NCBI GenBank assembly: GCA_023376005.1
Contig: CM042157.1
Span: 65,801,036 to 65,865,035 of the forward strand
DNA length: 64,000 nt
Direction of reading: 5' to 3'
Origin: Doryteuthis pealeii
Lineage: Eukaryota > Mollusca > Cephalopoda > Myopsida > Loliginidae
Part shown: positions 37,354 through 49,200 of the stretch, piece after piece
Layout: the number at the start of each line of letters is the position of its first letter
Position numbering within the stretch: position 1 is the first letter of the stretch
Program-made: the position numbers and the translations under genes
Notes under the pieces: generated by a model
Told to the model about the DNA's origin: nothing
Seen by the model: the letters and a program-made list of their open reading frames with translations, nothing else
Databases searched by the model: none

Positions 37354-37475
37354 CACTCCAGCTCAGGGTGGACCTGGCAGTAATGGCAATAAAGAGGTAC
37401 TCCACACTCCCAAGACCTTCAGAACGGGAGCCTCACAAACAGATACAGTTTAGTGTCATACCCAGGACACCACCT
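37354..37475 (-). mobile_element. Repeat family L fragment (reverse)
   Basis: TACCACTCCAGCTCAGGGTG to TAGTGTCATACCCAGGACAC; diverged copy of the central body. Confidence 0.6.
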
Positions 37476-37479
37476 TTTT

Positions 37480-37960
37480 TTTGGGGGGGGTCTTAACCCT
37501 CTGCAGAGGATACAGCCAACATATTTTAAGTCCTTTAGAGAGAAGAGTTAAGAAATGGGCTGTATACTGGAGCCTTCTGCAAGAAGCTAGCTTAATTGCC
37601 GCTTGATAGGGCGGCTTTTAAGCTAGTAATAAAATATTTTTGATTTTCACTTCAGGGAAAATCAATAAAAATGCAAATCGATATTGATTTCTTTTCAATT
37701 CTTTTTTTATGAAGAGTTAAAATCTAATGAAATTAGTAGAAAGACAAGACTAGATAATGGTTTATTTTTCACACATTACACAATATAAACAATGTCACAA
37801 TAAAACAAAACAAAACAAAAAACAAAAAAATGTCATGTTGGTTATTGTAATGTGTGGAGGATGATCACTAATTAGGACTGAGCCTATTCTAGTAATTACA
37901 ACCTTAGTTGTTTTTGTTTTGTTTAGTTTTTGATTTTTGGGGTGGAGGAGGGAGGGGTAT
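37480..37960. other. Unassigned sequence upstream of CDC23
   Basis: AT-rich, with AAAAC runs near 37800-37830. A short decayed repeat-L-like piece (CTCTGCAGAGGATACAGCC at 37499) is present. No exon recognised. Confidence 0.3.
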
Positions 37961-38164
37961 TTTTATATAGTTTGAAAGTAGTAAAAAAAAATTGATATTT
38001 CGTAGAATTGATTTTTCATTGGTTACTATTCTATTAGCAGTGCATTTCATATTTAAATCATGTCGATCGTAGTTGTGCCTAATCAAATCGTATATAAATC
38101 TATAAGTTATCATAGAAATTACTACACGACAAAATAATCATAGTGCTAACAATATCAAACAAGT
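37960..38164 (+). promoter_or_regulatory. CDC23: Candidate CDC23 promoter and 5' UTR
   Basis: Repeat-free AT-rich sequence immediately upstream of the CDC23 ATG. An inverted CCAAT motif (ATTGG) lies at 38018-38022 and a TATA-like TATATAAA at 38091-38098. A start of transcription near 38120-38130 would leave a 5' UTR of about 40 nt. The motifs are short and this is a prediction from position only. Confidence 0.4.
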
Positions 38165-38352
38165 ATGGAGTTGGAGTGGGAGAAAACGGCGGTCTTCGCT
38201 GACTGGAGATTGGAACTCTTCAGTAAATTACCTCCCTGGGGGTTAGCAGATATGGCGGACATTTCAAGTTTAGATCTTTCGCAAGTAAAGCGGGAGTTAA
38301 TTAAGGCTAACTGGGATTGCAACATTCGTGGTTTAATACATGGGGCAACTAG
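38165..38352 (+). CDS. CDC23: CDC23 exon 1
   Basis: Codes residues 1-62 and two bases of codon 63. It starts at ATG in the context AAGTATGG and ends at AG before donor GTAAGT. The N-terminal 30 or so residues are not conserved, as is usual for this gene. The segment [20 protein letters not shown] aligns in position with the start of the APC8 domain. The joined codon (AG+A) gives Arg and continues straight into exon 2. Confidence 0.88.
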
Positions 38353-41300
38353 GTAAGTAATAGAAGTCATCGTTTACTCGATTTAAAAGTTTTTAGCTGT
38401 CATAAACGTCTCAATGATTTCAGATTTTTAAATCATCGGCGAAATCGTTACCCGTCTCCTTACCGATTAAGTCATAGTTTTTAAATTTAAGTTTTTCATT
38501 TATACGAAACATTTGTTTAAAAATGTATTTTTTCTGCCAGTCAGATTTTAGTGAGAAATTAACTATAAAAGAATCACTAATAACTGTTTTGTTTTGTTTT
38601 TTAAAGTATCTGTTGGTCCATGAAAACAAACACAAAAAATTAGTCCCCTCTTAAAATTCTACCGGTAAAATTACAATGAGAAAATAAAACTCTTGTTTAA
38701 AACAAATATTTGTAAAACTCTTGTATATTCATCTATTTATTTTTGAAAAATCAGTTCCTAGCTACATACATTCTTTAGTTGAACAAAATGTTGATAAATT
38801 TCTGGTTTGTTCAATTTAAAATTGCATTTCTTTCTTTTTCATTTTTTTTATTTATTTTTTATTTTTAAATTCACCGTTATTCGTGACTTCAACTTGGAGA
38901 ATTTAACTAACTTTTCCACAAGTTATCCAACCGCCTCGGAGATTTCTTCTAAAATATTGTCTTTGTTTATTATACAATTTCTAAAAGAACGAAAATAACT
39001 CCGAAATAAGAATTGATAAATTAAGTTTATACAGGTGTTGTAAATAAAGAATTAATTACATTACGAGTGGTTCCACCGAATTCCTTCAGTGTTAATTATT
39101 TAATTTATTTTAATAAAGTGACTGGTCATTTTTTTTTTTTTTTGTAAGTTAGAATTAAATAGGATCTAGAACATTAAGGAATATACATAGTTTTATTATA
39201 TTTGATCTGTCTATAAACAAGATGATTGCGAAAATCTCATATATTTTCTTGGGAGTCCGTCAGAATCACCTGTAGAACTGTCACTCTTCAATGAATGACA
39301 ATTATTAACTTTTGACATCTGCTGCAAATAAAGAATTAAATTTCTAATGATTCCGCCAAATTATTCGGTGTAATACACAGAATAATTTAGTGGAACCATG
39401 TATCATTTATTTTATAAAATTCTTTATAATTTCATAAAATTTATAAAACAATTTATTATCTATAAATTTTATAATCTATCACTTCTGGAGGCACGTGGTG
39501 TAATGGTTAGAGTCATAGGAAATGGACTCCTCAACCAGAGTTCAAATCTTGGACGAGCCCAGTTACATTTGACATAGCGCTAATACCCTTGGGAAAGGTA
39601 TGAATCCAACTATTCTCCCTCCAGCTATAGGTAAATAGTAGGGCAGACTGGTCTCTTTATCTTTGGCTAAGTAACCAGTCTTGGAGAAGGAAAAGTCAGA
39701 ATTAAAAAACTCTGTTAAAGAAATTGACCTTGTGTCGCATCCTACTCGTGCAGAGGGGTTGGTAAATATATATATATGCATGGATCATCAGGAGAGAATG
39801 TGCACATCCCATGCATTTGTAAACATCATTGTTTTTTTCAATATATCAAATTCACACTGTCGGATTAATTTCCTTTTATTTCACACACAATATATATATA
39901 TATATTTTTTTTTTTTTTTGGGAGAATATGTGTCGTACCTAATTTTGAAGATTAATTAATTAATAATGAATTAGGCGGGAATGCCATCAATCTCTGTATG
40001 TACATTTCGGCCTATTAGGCCTCATCTATAGATCCTGTGCGTGATTTGAAACCGATTCCAAGCCTAATATGTACATACAGAGATTGATTTTTCTCGATTT
40101 AGCCATACATTTAAATAGGCATTCCCGCCTAATTCATTATTAATTAATTAATTTTCAAAATTAGGTACAAAATTAAGCACATATTCTCCAAAAATTGTCG
40201 CAAAAAGCCATTCCTTGTTTACAACTTATCAATAATTCACGCATCTTTCACACATCACGCACACTATCTATAGCTCTGCTGATTAATAGCCGAAATGTAC
40301 ATAATAGCCATATTTAAATATTCCGCCTATCATTATTAATAATTAATCCTATATACAAAAAATATTATATTACAACTTATCATATATATATATATATATA
40401 TTAAATTTCTAATGGTTCCACCGTATTTTTCAGTGTAATACATAATAAGAATTTGGTGGAATCATGTATCAACATTTATTTTATTTATTACCCAGTTGGC
40501 GAGGTTTAGAATACATTGACTGTATCCTCTGCAGAAGGGTAAGACCCCCTTCATACACACACAAACACATAAAGGGATTTCCTGTGTTTGACACTAAACT
40601 GCATCTGATGGTGAGGCTCATGTTCTGAAAATTTGGGTAGTGGAGAGTAGTTTTCATTGCTATTTATTCCCAAGTCCACTCTGACCTGGACTGGTCATAC
40701 CTGTTATGGGTCAAATAGATCTGTTTAAAAATTACTTGTATTCAATGTGTGTGTGCAAAAAAATAAACAATAATGTTATTATATTTGACACAACAATAAA
40801 CTAAGAATTTTACAATCTTATGTCAATTGTAAAATTATCACCTCAAAGTTTGACTTAGTGACAATTATTTGTGAGAGATATTTATTTTCATGGCTTCACT
40901 AAACAGCATCAGATGGTGAGGCTCCAGTTTTGGAGACTCTGGGGAATGTGGAGTACCCTTTCATTGTCATTTCAAGTAAAAAATTTAAAAATAAAAAATC
41001 TATTTCAGCCAATATATCTTATGGGCTAAGAAAACTTTACTGATCTAAGTTGGCCTTTCTAACCCAGAGTGATAGTACCTGTTAGGGTCCGATATATGGG
41101 TCAAATAGATCTGTTTGTAAATTATTTGTATCAGTGAGGAATACTTTATCATATAACCATGTGCAAATCTCTTAAACTACAAAAAAAATCTACAATGTAT
41201 GCAATTACCCAACTTTTTAGCATAAAATAACCTCAGACTGATTGACATCAATCAATTGTTTGGAAAGGTAACTGTAATAAATCTGACCAAAGACTCCAGT

Positions 41301-43182
41301 CAGATGGGAGGGGTAGTACCTGTCATTGTCCCATCTAAGGCTCAAATAAATCTGTTTGCAAGTTAATTTAAATTATTTCTACCAGTTTATTGATACACAT
41401 GAATTTATATACACAAAATCAAATGAGTATCCTCATTTCGGTTATTACTATCATCTTCTTATCATAATAGAGATTATGTAATTGTCTGTCTGTAACCGAA
41501 ACTATCATCAGTGACGTCACGATTTCCTTAGTTATTTAAGTTATATTCTCAATGATTATGAAATAGTCATTATTTAATCTTAATTAGTATTTTATTTATA
41601 AACGATTAAAGTCTAGCTGAGTTAGATTTGCCACAAAACTGCCTATAGTGCAGTGTATTAAATATCATGAAATATGTATTATATATCTCTAAGAAATAAA
41701 TATTTACATAGTATATGGTGGGAATAATTTGCATAATGATTTTAACAAAACTGGATTTAATAAATAATTTGCAGTTACTGATTTCAAATACTATCATGTT
41801 ATTCTCAAATATTAAAAGCAATCCTATATATGATTTTATATAGAAATTGATTAAAATAACATTAGAATAAGTGTAATATTTTTTATTTATTCTTATTTAG
41901 TTTCGTTAGTCTTTATAATTTGATATATTTCGGTACCATTATAGTACATGGCCTACCTTTTGAATGTTGCCTACGAAATCATGTCTCTCTTATAGTATGT
42001 GGCCTACCATAAAAAGCATATTATAAAGTTATAATAACTGCTAACCCTATTTCAGAATTCTAGAATGTTTTAGAATTAAATAGATCTCTGATTCATGTAA
42101 ATTATGGATAAATTATTTTTTAATTATTCTTAATTACTATATACAGTTTATGACTGAATTACATTTCTTGAAATTGAATATATGTGAAAAATAATTAGTT
42201 TCAATAAATTGCCTACTACTTATATCTATAAATATACACTTACTGAGATAGGATACATTCAAAACTGGTAGGCCACACTATATCCTATAACAGAATCCAA
42301 AAGGTAGGCCACATACTATAACAGAATCCAAAAGGTAGGCCACTATAACAGAATCCAAAAGGTAGGCCACATACTATAACAGAATCCAAAAGGTAGGCCA
42401 CATACTATAACGGAATCCAAAAGGTAGGCCACATACTATAACGGAATCCAAAAGGTAGGAATCCAAAATAGGCCACATACAGGTAGGCCACATACTATAA
42501 CAGAATCCAAAGGTAGGCCACATACTATAACGGAATCCAAAAGGTAGGTAAAAGGTAGGCCACATACTATAACGGAATCCAAAAGGTAGGCCACATACTA
42601 TAACAGCACCAATATTTCATTACATTAAAACTTAAATACTACTGCCCCATGTAGAGCATACTTTTGCTGGTAACTGTGACAATTTCTTGGTAATTTTGTT
42701 AGAGAGGCTTAGAAATACGCTGGCTGATTCTTCTACAGAAGGGTAACCCCTCCCCAAAAAAGGGAGTATCCTGGGTATGACACTAAACTCCATCTGATCA
42801 TAAGACTCCATTTCTGGGGATCTGAAGTGTATAGAGTATACCTTCATTGCCATTACTCCCAGGTCCACTCTTACCAAGAGTGGTAATACTTGTTAGGGTC
42901 CCATCTAAACAGTTTGAAACATTCTATAATGCAGAATTTAAAAACTTTTTTAGCTAAATAGATCTGTTTGAAAATTATTTGTATCAGATAGGATTACTTT
43001 ATCATATAAACATGTGCACAAAATATCTTAAACTACAAAAAAAAAAAAAAAAAAAAATAGAGCATTAGAATGCATCGACTGCACCTCTGCAGAGGGGTAA
43101 GACTCCCCCAATGGGGTCACTTGTTGGCCATGGGTGGCGACCCATGATGCTTAAGGATAGAACCCAGGTGGTTGAGCAGTCC

Positions 43183-43238
<56 letters not shown>

Positions 43239-44348
43239 GCTCCGTAAAATCATACAGGAAATCCCCATGATATATATATATCAGTTTTTTCAACCGGTGT
43301 GCCGCAGAGCTTCCGTGAGTGTGTCATGAGTGTTGAGGACTGTTGATCATCCTCTTATATTTTTATTCTATTCAAGGAAGTGCGTGGTGTAATGGTTAAA
43401 GTCATGGGAAATGAACTTGTCGACCCGAGTTCAAATCCTGGAAGCGGCAATTATTTCACTTAGCGCTAATACCCTTGGGAAAGGTATGAATCCTACTCTC
43501 CCTCCAGCTATGGGTAAATAGTAGGGCAGACTAGGCTCTTTAACCTTGGTTAGGCAACCGGTCTAGGAGAAGGAAAACTCTGAATTCAAACCTGTTGAAC
43601 TCCGCTTAAGAAATTGACTTTGTGTCGCATCCTGCTCGTGCGGAGGGGTTGGTAAATATATATATTTTTATTCTATTACTTTAATATATTTTGTTTTAAT
43701 TCAATTTTTTTTTCTTTTACACTTGTAACACATTTTCACTATTCCTTTTTCTTTTAAAATTTAAATAAAATAATTATGTTTATATACTGATGGTGTACCT
43801 CGTCAATTTATTGCCCAGCTCGCTATGCTGTCAGATGAAAAGGTTGAAAAACTCTGGTATAATAGATATAATTTTGTATAATATTTTAATGATGTGTATC
43901 TGAAATATTATGTAACATTTGAGAAAAATACTTTTATCAATTCTTTTTTTATCTATTTTTAGAGCTGCTGAACTTGCTTACTGTTTAAAGACCCCTACAG
44001 ATACCGATGGGGACCTTCCAAAGATATCCCGAGTGGTAAGAAAAATATCATAATTAATTAATTAATTATCAAATATTAATATTTGACAATTATAAGAATA
44101 ATATTTTTTCTATTTTATTATTTCTAATTTTTCCAAATGTGGACTTTCCAAAGATATCCCCAGTGGTAAGAAAAAATATTATAATTGATTGAATTAATTT
44201 ATTATATTACTTAATTTTAAAAGTTAAAAAAAAGATATGTGTGAACTCGGTTATTATTATACAAAGTCAGTTATTTTACAAATGGTTGCTGTCTAGAGCA
44301 GTAGTTCTCAACCGAAGTCCATATGGACCCCCAAGGACCATATAACTT

Positions 44349-44382
<34 letters not shown>

Positions 44383-44961
44383 TTAGTCTAGGCAAGCAAA
44401 ACCTACTTAATTGTAAAAATACAATAGGATTATAAACAACGAATGTCTATGAGAGACTCACCAGAGTGAAATATATAGTCTAGAAAGGAACAAGTCATTA
44501 TGTCCCGATTATGCATTGGTCATACAAAACTAACACACTCTTATATACTCAAACAAGAACAACAACCACAATGTGAAACATGTCAAACACCCCTGACAAT
44601 CAAACACTTAATGATGGAATGCAGATTTTTTGCTCACATCAGAAAACATTATTTTAAAGCAAACAATATGAAGGACCTATTTGAAAATGTTAACATAGAG
44701 GATATTTTCTCCTTTTTGAGGGAAATAAAATTATACCATAGAATATAGACATGAAACAAATCAATGGCATACAGTATGATTCCCAATAATGCTAACACAT
44801 TGTTAAAACCAATTACTAAATGTATATATATGAATATACAATATGTATAACAACCCAACCGCTAGGCATGATATAACCCTGGACGGGTTGATATGCCGTT
44901 AAAATTAATAAACCAACCAGAGTGAAATAAGAATCAAAGGGGTTCGTAGATTACCCCCCCC

Positions 44962-44993
<32 letters not shown>

Positions 44994-46167
44994 TTTGAAA
45001 ACCACTGGTTTAGACAAAATATTTTACAATTGTAAGAATAATATTTTTACTATTTTATTATTTCTAATTTTTCCAAATTTCCTTTTCAGGATTTCAAACA
45101 AGACTATGATGTGTATATGCTTGCAAAAAGCTACTTTGACTTGAAAGAATATATGAGAGCTGTTCACTTCTTAAAGCAGAGTGAATTTACCAGCAGTGTT
45201 ACATATTTCTTGTATATGTATGCAAGATATCTTGCCGATGAGAAAAGGAGGTCATATAATATGACGGATTCTTTTAGTAAGTAAATATTTGTTCTTTTCT
45301 TGTACATTATATTGTAAAACCTGCTCAATAGCCTGTTGTTCGTATTGGCTAAACAGGGAGTCTTTGTCTTTTTCAATAGTGCTAGACCAGGGAGATTGCT
45401 TTTACTAAGGTGAAGCACCACACAAAATTAAATCTAGAATTAAACAGTAACAGTATTTTTATAAATGTCTTATAACTGAATAATTTTTAGAAGTTTTTAG
45501 CATTTAAAAAAATTAACAGTTTTAAGCTTTTTAAAAAAAAAAAAATTAAGTTTTTATCTTTTTTTTTTTTAATATTTAAGTTTTAAGCTTTTTTAAAAAA
45601 AAATTAACAGTTTTTATCTTTTTTTTTTTTTTTATCTTTTTTTTTTTTTTTTTTTTTTTAACATTTAACAGTTTTAAGCTTTTTTTTAAAAAAAAAAAAC
45701 ATTAATGGTTTTAAGTTTTTTTTTTTTTTTTTTTAAACATTAAAGGTTTTAAGTTTGTTTGTTTGTTGTTTTTTTTTGTTTTTTGTTTTTCTTTCTTTCT
45801 TTCATGAACAGTAACACTTTTTAACAATTTTATTTAAAATCTTAACAATTTTAACCTATGTTTTTTTCAGACCTTAAGTTTTAATCATTTTTTTTTAAAC
45901 AGCAACAGTTTGAAACATTTCATAATGCAGAATTTAAAACTTTTAAGCTTTAGTCATAATAGTTGTCTTATTTGCAAGTTGTCTTTATTTATTTTTATTT
46001 TTATTTATTTTTTTTTTTTTTTTTAATTGCATTTGAATTCTCTGCATTGATCTTGTTTATTTAAGATTATACAGGGAGTGGCAGAAATGCCACTCACATT
46101 TTAAACTGTCATCTGAGTGGTGTAAGTGAACAAGTGGTTATGGTAGCTCCATCTAGCTAATGTTTTA

Positions 46168-46202
<35 letters not shown>

Positions 46203-49200
46203 CTAATGGTGAAATTCCAATTCTGGGGAATGTGGAGTACCCTTTCATCACCATTACTCCCAGGTTCACAGACCCAGGGTTAAATAGAAGAAATTGAGTT
46301 AAAAAAAAATGTTCAATACCCATCAAGAATGCATAAAACAAAACATCTTTGGCATGAAATAACCCAAGAAGGGTTGACATGCTGTAAAATCCAAGAAAAA
46401 GAAAAGAAAAAAAATCTTATTTCTTGTATGAATGTGGTGGATTATTGAAAGCTTTTTTTAAAAAGTGTACCATTATAGTATGTGGCCTACCCTTTGAATG
46501 TGGCTTACAAAATCATGTCTCTCTTATAGTATGTGGCCTACCATAAAAACCATATTATAGGGTTAAAATAATAACTGCTAACCCTATTTCAGAATTTTAG
46601 AATTAAATAGATCTCTGATTCATGTAAATTATGGATGAATTCTTTTTTTAATTATTCTTAATTACTATATACAGCTTATGACTGAATTGCATTTCTTGAA
46701 ATTGAATATATGTGAAAAATAATTAGTTTCAATAAATTGCCTACTGCTTATATCTATAAATATACTCTTACTGAGGTAGGCTACATACTATAATGGCACC
46801 AAAAAAAGATAAACACGCATTATCCTATTTCTCTGAATTTTTTAGATGAGGCTTGATAATTAGTAAGAACTGAATGAACGGTTGGGTTCAAAGTTTTGTG
46901 ATGGCTCCCAATTATGACAAGAAATACCTGAAGAAGGCCGGAGGGCACATTGGCCGAAAATGTTGTACAGATAACAATAAAGATGAGGACAATAGTCCGA
47001 ATAATCCAAAAATATGCATTACCTTGATGGAATATTAAATCCTTTCTCATAACAGATCATCATCATCAGGTCGCGCTATATCCATGAAAATCTCTCTCCA
47101 TCCGTCCCTATCACTCATCGTTCTCGGGAGGTCCTCTACGCAGCATCCAATATCCGCACAGAGCTGGTCAATGTACATTTTTGCTGGTCGGCCCACACTG
47201 CAGCAGTGTCTTGTGCGTCTTACTCGGATGGTTTGGGTGATATGGGGCAGGTGATGGGGTGTTGTTTCCATGTTTTCATTAGAATCACATGCAACATTCT
47301 TGTGCAGGCTGTTTTTTCGTGGGGTGTTGTTTCCATGTTTTCATTAGAATCACATGCAACATTCTTGTGCAGCTCCAATCTAGTTTATTCTCTAGTCGCT
47401 TTGTTAGAGTCCAGGTGGTGCAGCCGTACAGCAACACTGACACAACAACGTCTTGGAAAAATTATCTCTTTAACTTGTCTGTATTTTCATAACAGATACT
47501 TTTCATCAATTCCTGTCTTCAGTTGGACTAATTGGGAGCAGTACTTGTTCAGATAAATTGTAAGTTTCTCTAGAATGTGAGTTCATAGTAGAAAACTTTT
47601 GGTAATTTTAATCTCTTTGTTGTTCCAGTCTCCTGCCCTAATTTACGTTGTGCTTTTAGACAAATATAACCACCCCCATGTGATGCTCAGAATACTGGTG
47701 AAGCTGGGCTCTCTCTCTCTCCTAATAAATTTCCAACACCTTCCCCCCCAAACGAAGTTGAGGTTTCAATGGCGAGATAATTTTAGCGGGTTTCAGATTA
47801 AAATATTGACTCGCTGTTATTTTTTTTCCTGCAAGTTTTTTTTCTTTCTTTTCTACAGTAATTTTTTTTTTTTCCGAGGTTCCTCTGTTTCCTTGAAGTT
47901 AGAAAATTGTCAGGTTGAGATGGTTTGAAACTTTAAATTTGTCTTCTTTGAGTTTAACTTGTTTCGAATCCATATCAGACCAATTTCCGGCCCAACTTAG
48001 ATATTTTCCGAGTCATGTTTTTGTCACTTTTTTGTTGGCAAATTAATGTAGATATTTTACGTGCACCCTCCACTCCCCCATTTTTATCAGCAAATTAATG
48101 TAGATATTTTTACATTCCCCCCCCACACACACACACACACATACACACATTTTAAAAATGTCTTTTCAATTGACTTTGTACAAATTTCAATTGAATTTTT
48201 TCAAAACTCAAATTTCAAAACAATTTTTATGCTATACGCTGTTTTGATTTTTACAATCCCCCCCCCCAATACAAATAAGAACATTCTTTTAAAGGAGGGT
48301 TGTAAAATATCTACATTGATTTAACAATTAATATCAGGTGGGGAGAGCTTGTAAACTATCTACATTAATTTTCAGACAAAAAAAAAAGTGACAAAAACAC
48401 AACTTGGAAAATATCTAAGTTGGGCCAAAAAATCCACTTGACACCAGCTCGCTAAAACATAGCATGAATTAGGGCAGGAGGCCGGGATGACAAAAGATCA
48501 AAATATCCAAACTTTCTTCGAATCTTACTATATTCACAACATTATGTTTGGATGAAGCCACGCCTTTGCTATAGTCAGTGGCAATTCATTTTGCTTGACT
48601 CCATAATCCCATCACATTCCACTATCCACTCCTCATTGCCCATCACAGTTTGTTTCAAAAACATTGTTTGAATAGCATGGAATTATGGTCCACTAGATTC
48701 TGTTTTTCACTCCATGTAAGTGGAAGCCACACACTAAAGCAACTAACATAATCAAGCTGATGCAAATAATTTGAAGTGATTGTTTAGAATATTTAATAAT
48801 CTACTGAACTCTGAATTCAAGCCTCTTAAAAATAGACCTTGTGTCACATCCTGCTCATGCAGAGGGGCTGGTAAATACGTACTGGATCACGATTGGTGAA
48901 TTTAATTCTCACCGGATGCTCCGCAATTCTAGCCTTGTGCCAAACTAGGCTGAGTTTAGTAACTGACTACAGGGTCATTCTTCTGTTGTAAACTATCCAC
49001 TCCTCATTGCCCATCACAGTTTTTCAAAAACATTGTTTAAATAGCATGGAATTATGGTCTACTAGTTTCTGTTTTTTTCACTTAATGTATGTGGAAGCTG
49101 CACACTAAAGCGACTAACATAACCAAGCTAGTGCAAACAATTTTCAGTGTTTGATTTTGATATTTTAATCATGCTGGCTATCTTGTGTATTGTATAACAT

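Noticed and set aside
42374..42565. Repetitive minus-strand frame rich in Met-Trp-Pro
   Set aside because: Translation of the family T minisatellite.
44500..44748. Small host gene with a Cys knuckle
   Set aside because: A second decayed copy at 59403 and a shared LINE 3' tail identify it as a retrotransposon end.
45277..45290. Alternative exon 3 donor at GTAAAT (45281)
   Set aside because: Would shift the frame into exon 4; GTAAGT at 45277 keeps it.
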